Positions 10,447 to 23,638 are shown, counted from the first letter of the stretch. The stretch is 64,000 nucleotides of DNA from Pisolithus tinctorius (GCA_024663395.1 JANFAH010000022.1:310001-374000); one strand, 5' to 3'. Notes: generated by a model not told the origin, from the letters alone. Made by a program: numbers and translations.

Positions 10447-13400
10447 CCTTGTGTCCCCTGCCGAAAAGAAAGGGATAAACAAATTCATGGACTATGAAGA
10501 ACCAGAAGACGAAACCATCTGAGTGCACTTCATGATGTCGGTTGGGAAACTCGTCAAAGAAGCCAAGAAGACCAACCCCAATAATAGTCTTCTTCGAAAA
10601 ATCACCACAGCTACTGAGCTAGCCCAAGAAGAACATAAGAAGAAACCAAAGGCTGTCCTTCCCAAGGACTACAAAAACTTTGCCTCAGTTTTTGAAAAAC
10701 CCTCCAATGGAGTTTTACCTCCATCACAACCATATGACCACGCCATAAACCTTGTAGAGGACTTTGTCCCCAAAGTGGCTAAAGCATACCTGCTCTCTCC
10801 CTCTGAACGAGAGTCCACAGATAAGTTTATTGAAGAAAACCTTTGAGAAGGAAAGATCCATCCCTCGAAGTCCCCCCAAGCCACCCCCTTCTTCTTTGTT
10901 GGGAAGAAAGATGGTTCCCTGCATCCCTGCCAGGACTACAGGTACCTGAACAAAAATACTGTGAAGGATGCATATCCCCTTCCCCTTATCTCAGACCTCG
11001 TGGACAAACTGAAAGGAGCCTCTATCTTCACGAAGATGGATGTCAGATCCGGCTACAACAATGTTCGAATTAAAGAAGGAGACCAGTGGAAAGCCGCTTT
11101 CATTACACACAAAGGTCTCTTTGAACCAACCATCATGTTCTTTGGGCTATGCAACTCCCCCACCACCTTCCAGCGTTTCATGAATGACTCCTTCCAAGAC
11201 ATGATTGCCGAAGGATGGTTGGTTGTCTACATAGATGACCTCCTCATCTTCTCAAATGACCCCAAAGAACACAAACAAAGAACCTGACGTGTCCTCGAAA
11301 GAATGAGGGAGCTTTCTCTCCCTCTGAAGTTGGAAAAATGTCATTTCGATCTTACCGAGGTGAAATATCTTGGTATGATTATCAAAGAAAACACCATTGC
11401 CATGGACCCCGTCAAGGTCCAAGGCATTGCCAAATGGCCCACCCCAAAGAAGGTCAAAGATGTGCGGTCCTTCCTAGGGTTTGCAAACTTTTACAGAAGA
11501 TTCATCCCTTATTACTCGGACATCGCATGACCACTCATTGACCTCACCAAGAAAACGGTTGACTGGAACTGGTCAAAGAAGTGTCAGGACGCTTTTGAGC
11601 TCCTAAAAAGAATCTTCATGGCACAACCAACCCTTCGAATGCCCGACACCTCTCGGCCATTTGCGATTACTACAGATGTGTCCAAGTATGCAACAGGAGG
11701 AATCCTCCTTCAAGAAGATTCGAACGGACAGTGGCAACCCTGTGCTTTTCTGTCCCAATCATTTAACCCTGCAGAAAGAAACTATGACATATATGACAGA
11801 GAACTGCTTGGGGTTATTCGAGCATTGAAATCTTGGAGACATTATCTCCATGGATCCCTGTTCCTGGTTAAGGTCTTCACCGATCATAAAAACCTGACAT
11901 ATTTCAAAGCACCACAAAACTTGAACCGTCGCCAAGCTCAATGGCTCCTTGACCTCACAGACTTTGATCTGCAACTAGAACACATCCCAGGAAAAGACCT
12001 GGCAGCACCTGATGCACTCTCCTGCCACCCTGACCATGTCCCCGATGATGACGAAGACAATAAAGGAGTTACACTCCTCCCCCAGACCCTATTCGTCAAT
12101 CTTATCGACGCCAACCTTACCAAAAAGGTCGCATCCTCTTCCGAGAAAGATCTGGTCGTCCAAACGGCACTTTGTGCCATAGAAAACATTGATATGCTGC
12201 TTCCATTCAAATCACACCTCTCCGACTGGAAGTTTGAAAGCAGGGTTCTACTCTACAGAAATAGGGTGTACATCCCCGACAACCTCACCCTCCATAGGAT
12301 CGTTGTGTCCAACCAACATGACCACCCCTCTGCTGGACACCCCAGTATCCTAAAAACCCGACAGCTCGTCTCCTCCGAGTACTGGTGGCCTGGACTCGCA
12401 TCTTTTGTCCGCAAATACGTCGAAGGCTGCACTATATGCCAGCAAAACAAGGTTAACATGCACCCGACAACACCACCCCTTACACCTATCCCCTCCACCT
12501 CAACCCGCCCTTTCCAACAGATCTCTTGTGATCTGGTTACTGACCTGCCTGTTTCAAATGGCTATGATTCCCTTTTGGTCGTGGTAGACCATGGGCTTAC
12601 AAAGGGGGTGATTTTATCACCCACAAAGAAAGCCGCCTCCGCTGCTGACATCGCAGCGATATTTTTCAAGAAAGTCTACTCCCGTTTCGGGTTGTATGAC
12701 AAAATTATATCTGATCGAGGCCCTCAGTTCGCTTCGGCCTTTGCAAAAGAACTCACTTCCCTTTTGGGATACTCCCTTGCCCTGTCAATGGCATATCACC
12801 CACAGACCGATGGAGAAACAGAACACATAAACCAAGAAGTGGAGACCTATCTCCGTATCTTTTGCCAAAACGACCCCACCTCATGGGAGAACAACCTACC
12901 AATGGCCAAATTTGCGCACAACCACCGCCCACACTCCGTCACTCGTCAATCCCCATTCTACCTCATGTACGGATATGAACCGAAACCCCTTCCGTCCCTG
13001 ATCACGGAAACCCACCTTCCTGCTGCCGAGTCTAGACTCAAGGAACTCCGAAAAGCTAGAGAAGAAGCCCTTGCGGCCCATGATTTAGCCAGAAAAACTA
13101 TGAAAGACCACTCATCATGACCCTTCACCCCATTCCAGAAAGGTGATAAGGTTTGGCTAGAAGCATGAAATTTGAAATGCTCCTATGAGAATAGGAAGCT
13201 CGCACCCAAATGAGAAGGACCCTTCACAATCTCCGACATCCTATCTCCGATTACGTATTGCCTCATGATCCCTGCACGATGGAAGATCCATAACATCTTC
13301 CATGCTTCCCTCTTGTCACCCTATCGTGAAAATGACATTCACGGGCCAAACTTCCCGGCTCCACCACCTGATCTAGTCAATGAAGAAGAAGAGTATGAAA

Positions 13401-14611
13401 TTGAGGCAATAGTCGGCCATAAGAGGTCCAGCCGCGGACATGCCTTCTTAATCAAATGGAAGGGATACCCTTCTTCCGAAAACTCGTGGCAAAAGGAGTC
13501 GCACCTTGAACACGTGGATGATACCCTCTCTGCCTATAAGAAATGCTTCCCAAAGGACTTTCCCCCTCAGAAACAACCTGCTCGACGCCCCACTCATACT
13601 ATCAGAAACATCATTTTCGAAATGCCCCCTCACCGTTACACCTACCCTTGTGAACCCTCCCGTCACCACACTCCATTCGCTCGTCGTCAGCGACAACCGG
13701 CCTGTGATCAAATGATTGCCTCCTACAGACTCTTCATCACCAACCCCGCTGTTATTGGCACCGTCTATCATGAACTAGACGAGAACTCCCCTCTCGACCT
13801 CGTCTACCACGCCACCATCCAAGCCCTTCAGCTTGAGGAACTCTCCAGATATGTCCATACCCAGAACCCTCTCCTGTCTCCCGCTCACACCATCTTGGGA
13901 GAGATTGCCCTCCAGCAGGTTCCCCTGCTTCTTAAACTCTTTGACATTCTTGGAGGTGCAGACCTCATTTATAACGTTCGTCAATACCCAATGTTGGTTG
14001 CACCACCCCCTCCTGGGTCTCGAAGACCCTCTACCGCAACTTCCCCTCCGGTTTCCTCCGTGTCGACCTCCCCTCCAGTGTCGTTGCTGTCGTCATCCTC
14101 CCACTCATCCTGCTCTCTCCGAAGAGCCAACAGACCCCATGCCTGCTGTTTGTCAGGCCCTAGCCCTCAACCCTGCGAGTCTCACGACTCTCCGTCTGAA
14201 GTGGATCCTGAGACCGCCTTCGGTGTCTCCCATGCTGAACTCGACTACACGTTAAATATCGTCGAAACCCTTGCACAGTTGCCACCGACCCCTGTGCTGA
14301 ATGCCATGACAGAGTTTGATAGACCTCTTACTCCGTCTGATCCACGCTATCGTCAAGTGTGTTACGTCTGCCGCCGCCTTGGCCACATCTGCATCAACTG
14401 TGGACTGTATGAATGTCCCCTTTGCCACGCTACTCATCCTGGGCATACTCAAGCCCAGTGTCCTTCTATATGCCCTCATCGTCCTTTACAGGACAGAATA
14501 GCTACCCCCGCCCTGGTAGACGATTGTACCCTCGTCGGGAGCGAGGATAACGACTTTGACTTTGACGACTCCGCCATCAGCAACATGACTGGAGAACCTT
14601 ACGGAGAGTAG
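10447..14611 (+). pseudogene. pol: pol of element F (RT, RNase H, integrase, chromodomain, C-terminal Cys/His module)
   Basis: Continues from 7625 in one frame after excision of the CACTA-like element. The RT shows FTKMDVRSG and YIDDLLIFS. RNase H shows TTDVSKY, DRELLG, FTDHKN and APDALS. Integrase shows the HHCC zinc finger ending CTICQQ, with DDE residues in CDLVTD, SDRGPQ and GETEHI. A chromodomain follows (EYEIEAIVGHKR...LIKWKGYP, about 13390-13540), which in chromoviruses directs insertion to heterochromatin. After it comes an unusual extension of about 370 residues ending in a Cys/His cluster (CYVCRRLGH, CGLYECPLC). In-frame stops at 10520, 10844, 11285, 11528, 13118, 13166 and 13211 are all TGA. 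Catalytic residues look intact, so the decay is by nonsense. Confidence 0.9.
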
Positions 14612-14648
14612 TTGAAGTCGGGGACTTTAACACTTAGAGAGGGGGTAA

Positions 14649-15100
14649 TGTTATGTTTCACCCCTAACTTTTCCTCTTTTGTTGTACATTTACTTTACTT
14701 TTGATCCATTGGACTTAGTTTCCTTTTAGAGCCATCTTCTCTCTGATCCGACGGCTCTCTGTTTCCACCATTGGCATTACTGGCTCGTTACATGCTCAGG
14801 ACATGTGTTGTCATTGTTCAACCAATGGTGTAGTTACCTCTGGTACATGAGGATGCCTCATGGTCCTCCTCTTGTAGTATTTAGGTCGCCGGCTCAAGTC
14901 CTGGAAACCCAGACTTGAGCTGCTCAATTATACACAGCATTCTCAGAACTTCGCCCTCAGTGTCCCTCACAAGGACCACTCTTACCGGCATTGCCTCAAA
15001 TCCTCTGTCATTTACAGAGGTTACTGTAGCCGTTGCTCAGTAGAAACCTTAGTCTGCGATTCGAGCTCTCCCTACATCTTGACTTCGGTCGAGCATAACA
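14649..15100 (+). repeat. 3' LTR of element F
   Basis: Begins TGTTATG and ends CATAACA (inverted termini), 452 bp. It is preceded by a polypurine tract AGAGAGGGGGTAA at 14636-14648. The last 212 bp are the same as 5691-5902. A weak TATA-like GTATTTAG lies near 14876. Confidence 0.9.
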
Positions 15101-15235
15101 CCTGTCATCACTCACCACTTTTCACAGGTACAGAGGAAGTTATAGAAAATATACTGAACATTCAAGTCCAACTTAAGCCTGAAGTTGTCCATCCCGCACA
15201 TGACTTATGGCAGGGCCTGTTACTGTTAAAGCATC

Positions 15236-15742
15236 ATGTGGACAACTCAGGGAGGGGATGGGTTGAGGCTTGCATTGAATAACAATATGTGGCTGGGAGA
15301 TGCACTGCTGGCACTTCGCAGATTGACGTTCGCAGAAACACCTTTGGTTGCCCAGCATTATCCACACTGCTATGTGTTCAAGTTATACCTGAAAGACGGT
15401 TCATGTGAATACAACCCTGCTCACCTTCAGCGAGCCATGGCAGGTAATGTGACCTTGTACGAAGTCAATATGACTGCGATTGCGAGCATGCTGGAAGGAA
15501 GTATGATGCCACAGCATGTGGCAACACTTAGTAGTGTATTGGCAATCACATTCATAGGAACCCAAACCTTGCTGAAGAATTGGTTGTCGTGCACTTTTCA
15601 CATGTGCCAGGAGGCCATTCATGAAGCATTACAATGGCTAAAGGACAACAATCCCCTTTACCATGATATCACCATTTCGGAACAGTGGTTGATGACCCTA
15701 CCTGATGATGAAATACCAGAGGAAATAGAGGCACTCATTTGA
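15236..15742 (+). pseudogene. Helitron RepHel N-terminal region
   Basis: 168 codons resembling the region before the Rep domain in fungal Helitrons (LALNNNMWLGD, HPHCYVFKLY-like, then LPDDEIPEEIEALI). The frame ends at TGA 15740-15742 and homologous sequence continues (REDDPAVALQERDG), so the stop is internal. Between 15743 and 16085 only broken Helitron coding sequence is visible, including an acidic stretch near 15880-15960. Confidence 0.7.
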
Positions 15743-16085
15743 CGTGAAGATGATCCTGCTGTTGCTTTGCAAGAAAGGGATGGATATGTACAGGATGCCA
15801 TACTGGATGACATTTGTAAGTTCATCATTCAATGTGGGAAGAATGCCTACCATTGGTGACATGCCCAGAGGTGAATGACAAGGATGACCATGATGAAGAA
15901 GTGGTGGTCACTGATGGCGAGCTGGCCTGCAGTGATAGTGAGGATCTAATAAATGACAAAGGTTAGATTTACCACGCACTGTCTATACATCTCAGCAGCA
16001 ACTGAAAGAAAACAAAATAGCAGCTGATGTCGTACCTCTGCACACACTTGGCATCACCGACAGTGATCTCAGCCGGGTTTCCTCC

Positions 16086-17816
16086 TTGGAACTCATGAGC
16101 TATGTGCTTGCCAACCTCATGGATGCGACACAGGAAGGTGGTTATGTGGTACAGCACAGTCTGAAGCCCATAGGTGATTTTGGCAAGGATGCCATGGAAA
16201 GTGGGATGCCCAATCTGCTTGCTGCCACTTTTCCATGTCTGTTCCCCTATGGACGCAGTGGTATAGAGGCCAACCGTGCAGTGAATGTCAGCCTTCACGA
16301 ACATGCAAGGTGGGCCATGCAATATTACGACCGCCACTTTGTTGTCCATCACGCATTTCCTTTTGTGATTTTTGCCATGATCCAAAAGTGGGATGCAATG
16401 CGCTCGGCTCATTTGCAAATGTGGAGGAAGGATTTCAAATGTGATGCCCTAGCATTGTCTTGTTTGACCATCAAGGAGTTGAGAAAGGCTGAGGAAGAAG
16501 AAGCAAGAAAAACCATGATTAGCAATCCACAGGTATGAGCATTGCACAAACACATTGTCGCAGCCAACAGTAAGGTCGAAGGGTCTGACAACACTTGCGC
16601 TCAGTATCACAGTATGATATGGGGCTCATGCCTTTTCCTGGGAGGACCTACGATATGGATGACGATCAACCCCACAGATATGCACAATCCAATCGCTCAA
16701 GTGTTGGCCAGAAAGACTACTGATCTTGACAAATTTGATGCTCTTGGAGGACCTGACAGCCATCAGCGTGCAATTAATATTGCAAGCAATCTATATGCAG
16801 CTGTGAAGTTTTTCAATTTCTTGGTTGAGACCACGTTGGAGATGTTGCTGGGAATCACCAAGCAGGGCTCACAATGTTCTAGTGACATGGGTATCCTTGG
16901 GTGACTGTCTGGTTATTTCAGAGTGGTAGAGGCGCAGGGGAGAGGAACCCTACATGTCCATATGTTGCTGTGGTTGGCTGGTACTCTGGATGCGACCAAA
17001 ATGCAATGGTTGCTGCAAACACATAGTTTCTGTGAGAAAATTCGAGGGTACATTTGCATCAACATATGTGCCCATCTAGACGATGTTACAGAGCAAGATT
17101 TGAAGATGATGCCACAAAACTCCCAAGTAGCATATTTGCGGCCACCAGATCCAGGTCAGGACAATTGGGCTCACCAAACCCATTTGCTTGAGTGCCAGCT
17201 GCTCCGATCCCAACAGCTTCACACATGCTCTCAAGCAACCTGTCTTCACATTCAAAATAACCAGCTTCTATGTAAGTGTTGTGCACCATGGCCCCTCAGT
17301 GAAGATGTTTATGTTGATGAAAGGGGAAACTGGAAGCTGAAGAGAACCTTTGGGTATATCAATAACTACTGTCCCTTGATACTGACGAATTTGCGATGCA
17401 ACAACGACATCAAGATTAACACAAATGGCAAAGATACCAAAGATGTCACCTTTTATGTTACTGCCTATGCCATGAAGAAACAGAAGAAGTCACACAACCT
17501 GTCTGTGTTAATGGCATCGGCCTTGGCATACCACAAGAATGATCCATGGTATGAGGACATTCACGAGCGAAACCGACTGCTACTCTACTGCTGCATCAAT
17601 GTTATCAATCGTGAAGCAGAATTGTCTGGACCACAAGTGGTTGCTTATATCATGGGGTATGGCAATATGTTCAAGTCCCACAACTATGCGCCACTGTACA
17701 CAAGTGCCTTGTTCACAGCCATTAGACAGATGTTTCCTGGGCTTTCCACAACAACAGGTGTCAGGTCAGTACAAGGCAATCACAGATCGAGTGGCAGCTT
17801 GTTCATCTGGATCTGA
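16086..17816 (+). pseudogene. Helitron Rep (HUH endonuclease) domain
   Basis: Three collinear frames (16086-16538, 16542-16904, 16923-17816) joined by TGA codons. The Helitron-like N domain includes LFPYGRSGIEA and IWMTINPTDMHNP. The metal-binding HUH motif is in GRGTLHVHMLLWL, and the two catalytic tyrosines are in FYVTAYAMKKQKK. The region LYCCINVINREAELSGPQ also fits fungal Helitrons. The catalytic motifs are retained despite the stops. Downstream to 18265 lies linker sequence with an acidic patch, cut by element B. Confidence 0.85.
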
Positions 17817-18265
17817 ACAGAAGTGCAACAGGGAGTGCAGAGGATGGCGAGAATGACTGCAGTGGTGAGGACATTCAACTCACCAAGGGTTGCACAGACA
17901 GAGAGGTAACTATGCTGTGTATTCAGATCACCGATGATTTTGATGAATGTATTAAGGATGACAGCAAGATGGTCACGCGTCATGCCAATGAACAAGGAGA
18001 TGTTTATACTTGTTCACAGCTCCAGGATTATGTCTTTTGAGGACCAGAAATGGAAACATGTGGTCTCCTGGCTTTTGTGATTGATACATGGGAAGAGGCC
18101 TATATGGCACAACCCACTCATGAAGAGATCGAGGCATCAACAGCCAAACAGGGCCACCCCATTCATGTGCGATCGCATTACATGCACAGACATCCAAGAG
18201 TTGACAGCCACCATTGTGTTTTTCATGCAATGGGTCACAACACCCTACCTCAAATTGCAGGTCTG

Positions 18266-18575
18266 TGTAAGCATATGCTTACCACTTGTCACACTCACGC
18301 ATCGCTCATGCTCACGCTATCGCTTCACACTATCACGTCTCCTATCGCGCCCTCGTCTGGGCATGCGGATCCTCCTTGCTGTGTGGGGCTGTTTGGACTC
18401 TGGGGGTATATATATACCGGTGCTGCATGTATGCTCGGGACATCTCTTCTTTCCCTCTTTCCCCCACGATCATCTTGTATCAGCATATACGCTTGTCTAA
18501 TCCACACGCCTGTCCACGTTCTGTTGTTGTCGTGATTCGTCCTGAGTGTGCTCACCCCTACCGTGGTGAGTTCCA
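18266..18575 (+). repeat. 5' LTR of element B
   Basis: TGTAAGC...GTTCCA, 310 bp. It opens with the perfect palindrome GTAAGCATATGCTTAC, has a TATA stretch at 18407-18416, and is the same length as the 3' copy. Confidence 0.92.
18407..18416 (+). promoter_or_regulatory. TATA element in the 5' LTR of B
   Basis: TATATATATA within the palindrome GGTATATATATACC, about 140 bp into the LTR; repeated at 23780-23789 in the 3' LTR. Confidence 0.5.
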
Positions 18576-18707
18576 CTTTTTTTGAACGTGCCATAGCGCG
18601 TGTCGACGCCTGATAAAGGTGTCAAGCTGCCGTCTCGTCGTGTCCCCTCCGTTCCTGTGCCCTTGACTACCCATAGTTGAGGGAACTGCCCTCCGCCGGC
18701 GACGTCA

Positions 18708-21700
18708 TTGTTGTCTCCGTTGTCCTCGTCTCCGTCCTCGCTGTCGCAGTCTCGTGCCGCCTCCCTCCCGCTGCCATCCACACCACCACCTGTGGCTCTA
18801 CCTAACGCCACACCATCCCCGTCTGCCTCTCTCGCACACGCTCCCCCGTCCCCAGCGTCATCTCCCCATACCCCTTCATACACACGTCCAGTGTCTCCCG
18901 CTTCCACCGATAGTTCCTCGTCCTCAGATAGCTCCACGACAGCCTTCCCTGTTATCGTAATGTCTTCGACCCAGTCTCAGACAGCGCGGTGTGAGAATAC
19001 TGTGCCTGGTCAAAATCCTCCCTTCCTGACGGCGGGCAATATCACCCTGGAAGGGTTGCGGAGCTGGGAGTTGGGCTGCGAAAATTACTTCCGGCTGAAG
19101 AGTGTAGCTGAGGATGTCCAGGTCGCTAAGGTCGCAGGCCATCTTCTAGATCCTCGTGTGCAAGACTGGATTAGTAACAACGGAAGTCGACTGACCGCTC
19201 TATCCTTCTCTGAATTTATGGACGAGGTTCGTACGTATTGGCTCCCCAGCGATTGGGCAGAAGCTATCCAGCAGAAGATGTTGTCGTCGACGCAGGGGAA
19301 TAAGGCTTTCCATCTGTGGGCTGTCGAGGTAGAAAGCCTGAACGTCCTATTGCGAGGGAGCGAGTTCCATCTTACTGAAGACCATCTCCGTTTCCACTTA
19401 GAGTCACACATGCACCCAGACCTCACCGCAGAATATCGTTTGACTGGTACTCGTCGAGAGAAGCAGTTTCGTGCTTGGCTTGATTTGGTTCGTCTCCTTG
19501 ACGAGAAACGTATCCATGATGCCGCAAAAATCGATGCGGCCCTTCGTAAGAAGCCCTTTCAGCCTAGCCGTTCAGCCAACACTACCGCATCGAGCTCAAA
19601 GGTACCAGACGGCCGTGCTTGTACTCGTCCCCCCGCTCTCACCGTTGAGGAACGTCAACTCCTCTGCGATAACTCTGGGTGTTTCAAGTGTCGACGTCTC
19701 TTCCAAAACCACACCACGCACAATTGTCCAAACGACTTCCCTGATGCTAAGAACTACAGGGCGTTGACTGCTGCGGATGTTGAGGCTGCTCGTAAGAAAC
19801 GTGCCAAGCCGGTTGCCGTGGTCATCGAAGAGGAGCCAGCAGCGAAGCGTGCTCGCATCACTGAAGTTGATGACGACGTGGATACCATCACTGTCATCAT
19901 GCCTTCTGCCGCCCTTGGGGATGGAACTGATTCAGGTGAAGAGTACGTCGCGCCTCTTTCAGTTCCCCATCTTAGATGGTCCTGTCTTCTTGAAGGACCT
20001 AGTTTGACCTTCCCCCTGCCTGTAAGAGCACTGATTGACAGCGGTTCGCATCTAGTTCTGATTGATGAAAGTCTTGTCGCAAAGCTGGGCCTCCGGCGTC
20101 GCCAGTTACACAAGTCTCTTGACGTTTCGGTAGCGCTTTCTTCTGGTGACAGGGAGGTCATGTCCTTGCAGAGTTACGTTGTCCTGTCTTGCCTTTCTCC
20201 TGACGCATGTTTTTGTTCGCATTCTGTTCATGCAATCATTGCGCCCCGCCTGTGTACCCCCCTCTTGTTGGGGCTCCCCTTTCTTTCACATAATCGGCTC
20301 GTTATTGATCACGCCCTCTGTACATGTGTTGATAAAGATACTGGTTATGATTTAATGAATCCTCCCCCGGTTTCTATCCCCACCCCCCCTCAGCCGGTAA
20401 CACCTACTGTTCAGGCTGTTAAACAGCTTAAGAATGCAGTTGTTGAAGAGCTACGTGGTGTCTTGCCCAGGTATCGCGAACTTGTTGAGGTGGCAGCCAC
20501 TCCGGTCTGTGGGGTAGATATCATTGGCGCAGTACAGCACCGCATTGAGGTCCTCGCTGCTGCAGAAGAGCTGACGAAGCGTGACGCGCGACTCAAACAT
20601 GAGTTCACTGACTGGTTCCCTGTTGACATCCCACCCACGGACGCCCTGCCTGATGATGTCCTTTTCCGCGTGCAGCCCAAGGATGCCAACAAGGTCATCC
20701 AACTTCGGTCATATGACTGCCCAAAAAAGTACCGCGAGGCATGGAAAACATTGTTACAACAGCATCTCGATGCAGGGCGGTTACGGCCTTCTAATAGTAC
20801 ACACTCCTCACCGGCCTTCATCATTCCGAAGGCAGATCCTACGGCGTTACCCCGCTGGGTAAACGATTTCCGGCAGCTTAACCTGAACACTGTGCCGGAT
20901 AATCACCCACTACCCCGCATCGATGAGATCCTTCGTGATTGCGCTAAGGGCAGGTACTTTGCAAAGCTGGACATGACTAACGCGTTCTTCCAGACCAAGG
21001 TTCACCTGGACGACATCAAATGGTTGGCGGTACACACACCCTGGGGCCTTTATGAGTGGACCGTCATGCCCATGGGCGTAAGGAATGCCCCGGTGGTTCA
21101 TCAACGTCGCATGTTGGCCGCTCTACGTCACCTAATCGGTCGCATTTGCCACGTCTATCTCGATGATATTATCATCTGGTCGCAGACGCTCGAGGAACAT
21201 GAACGCAATGTTCATGCGGTCCTCCAGGCTCTCCGCGAGGCTAAGTTGTTTTGCTCTCTTAAGAAGACTCAGCTGTTCTGCACTGACGTACTTTTCCTCG
21301 GTCACCGCATCTCCGCTCAAGGGATCGAGCCAGACTCCTCCAAGATCGTGAGGATTCTCGACTGGCCGGTTCCCCGATCGGTTACTGATATGCGTGCTTT
21401 CCTTGGCCTAGTCCGCTACGTCGCTGATCATCTTCCCAATCTCGCAGAACATACTCGTGTCCTAAATACGTTGACAACCAAGGCTGCCGAGCTCAAGTTC
21501 CCAGTGTGGACTGATGATCATCAGTGGGCATTTCAGGCCATAAAGGACCTCGTGATTAGTCCTCATTGTCTGACAACCATCGACCATGATAATCCGGGCG
21601 ACAATCATATATTTCTTACATGCGACGCCTCTGACTTCCGTACTGGAGCGATCCTTTCTTGGGGCCCCACCTGGGAGACTGCTCGGCCAGTTGCGTTCGA

Positions 21701-23480
21701 TTCTACACCACTTCGTGGTGCTGAACTTAACTACCCCGTACACGAGAAGGAACTCCTCGCCATCATCCACGCCTTGAATAAGTGGAGGGTCGAACTACTT
21801 GGTGCCCCGGTGTTGGTATATACGGATCATTGTACCCTTCAGAGCTTTGCCTTACAGTGCGACCTCTCTCGGCATCAGGCTCGCTGGCAAGAGTACATGT
21901 CGCAGTTTGACTTGACTATTCGTTATATTCCAGGCGAGCGTAATGTTGGCGCTGATGCGTTGTCTCGTCATTCTGATGACACTCCCCCCGTCGCTGCGGT
22001 GTCAACCGTTGAGGTAGACAGGTCGTTGACAGTGGAAATATTGAAGGGGTACACAGAAGATCCCTTCTGTCAGCATCTCTTCTCGCTCCTCGGTTCGCTT
22101 CCTGGCTTGCAGGAACGTAACGGTCTGTTGTACCTCACAGGTCGTCTGGTGATTCCTAGGGTACACTCCCTTCGTGAACATTTCTTCCACCTCGCCCATG
22201 ACGCATTGGGCCACTTTGGCACAGATAAGACCTACGTGGCTCTATGCAACTCCTTCTACTGGCCCAACATGCGTCGCGACCTCGCATCTGCATATATCCC
22301 TGCCTGCACCCACTGCGCACGTAACAAGTCACCTACCACAGCACCAGCGGGTCCACTACACCCCTTGCCTGTCCCGGACGCTCGGGGCGACTTGGTCGCA
22401 GTCAACTTCATTGGTCCCTTGCCTGAAGACCATGGCTTCAACATGATCGTCACGATGACAGATCGTCTCGGTGCGGATATACGTCTTGTGCCCTGTCGGA
22501 GTTCCATCACTGCCTCGGAGTTCGCCTCCCTGTTCTTCGATCACTGGTATTGCGAGAACGGTCTCCCCTTGGAGATAGTGTCAGATCGTGATAAGCTTTT
22601 TATGTCTCGCTTTTGGAGATCGCTCCATAAACTAACGGGCATTAAGCTTAAGATGTCATCGTCTTACCATCCTCAGACAGACGGGGCAAGCGAGCGCACC
22701 AATAAGACTGTCAACCAGTGTATCTGATTCCACATCGAACGTAGTCAGAAAGGCTGGGTCAGGGCCCTGCCCCGGGTGCGTTTTCACATCATGAACACAC
22801 TTAATAACAGCACAGGGTTTTCACCTTTCCAACTTCACCTCGGACGTTCCCCTCGTCTTCTGCCCCCCGTTTCTGCTCCGGAGGCTGGCGAGACCGAACA
22901 CAGCAATGCAGCCAGTTTCCTGGCTCGCCTTGATATGGATGTCCTTGAAGCACGCGACAATCTTCTCGCAGCTAAAGCGGCACAGGCTCATGCGGCTAAT
23001 TGTCACCGCGTCCCCAATCCAAGGTTTGCAATCGGGGACAAGGTTTGGTTATCTACTAAACATCGTCGTCATGAGTACATTACTAATGGCACCAATCGCA
23101 TAGCCAAGTTTATGCCACGGTATGATGGTCCATATACCATCCTGTCGGCTTCCCCAGATACATCCACCTACGTCTTGGACGTGCCTCGTGCGTCAAATGC
23201 ATGCACCACATTCCACGTTAGTCAACTATGCGCCTTCGTGCCCAATGACACGGCGCTTTTCCCCTCACGTGAGCTGCCTCGCCCGGGCCCTGTGGTCACG
23301 GCAGACGGCCAGCTGGAGAATTTGATTGAGCGGATATTGGATGAGAAACGGGCTGGAAGGTCGAAGAAGTACTTGGTGCGGTGGTTGGGGTTTGGACCAG
23401 AAGACGATGAGTGGTTGATGAAGAAGGACTTAGAGGATTGCGAGGCGTTGGATGTTTGGGAAAGAGAGCACCCACCGTAA
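18708..23480 (+). pseudogene. gag-pol: gag-pol polyprotein of element B with one internal TGA
   Basis: A single frame of about 1,590 codons, broken only by TGA at 22725-22727 (NQCI-stop-FHIE). A likely start is the ATG at 18960 (MSSTQSQ), after a Ser/Pro-rich leader. Order: gag core (about 19030-19550), zinc knuckle starting CFKCRR, retropepsin ALIDSGSH (about 20030), RT with AKLDMTNAFF and VYLDDIIIW (about 21155), RNase H (CDASDF, EKELLA, YTDHCT, GADALSR), and the integrase HHCC ending CTHCAR. Of the DDE residues, the first reads AVNFIGPL where the family has Asp (codon AAC at 22404). The second is in SDRDKL and the third in ASERTN. The C terminus is a chromodomain (IERILDEKR...YLVRWLGF). 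Gag and pol are fused without a frameshift. Confidence 0.92.
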
Positions 23481-23487
23481 AGGGTTA

Positions 23488-23577
23488 GGTTGAGGAACGG
23501 AGTTGGAGGTCGGGTTTGGACGAAGAAGTTTGGGTTGAGGAACGGGATTGAAGGTCGGGTTTGGACGAAGAAGATGT
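23488..23577 (+). repeat. 45-bp tandem duplication near the 3' end of B
   Basis: Two adjacent 45-bp units beginning GGTTGAGGAACGG at 23488 and 23533. They lie between the pol stop and the polypurine tract and are non-coding. Confidence 0.75.
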
Positions 23578-23638
23578 TGACGAAGAATGACTCACGTACA
23601 GCTCACCCCCCGTTGCTCTTTTTTATGGGTTGGGAGGG

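Larger units (their letters stand above)
5691..15100 (+). mobile_element. Element F: Ty3/gypsy chromovirus, nested and decayed
   Basis: Runs from a truncated 5' LTR (5691-5902) to a complete 3' LTR (14649-15100). Gag (5957-7102) and pol (7081-14611) are separate frames, pol being in the -1 frame relative to gag. Pol is split by a DNA transposon (7626-10443). Removing that transposon plus one 3-bp duplication restores the frame exactly. Nine in-frame stops are present and all are TGA. F sits inside a Helitron, whose frame starts to its right. The left flank is hidden by element A. Confidence 0.88.

Noticed and set aside
5957..14611. TGA read as a sense codon, since all interrupting stops are TGA
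   Set aside because: Sites match CGA-to-TGA changes, B and D LTRs independently show CpG-only mutation, and normal TGA use as terminator cannot be excluded. Decay is simpler than recoding.
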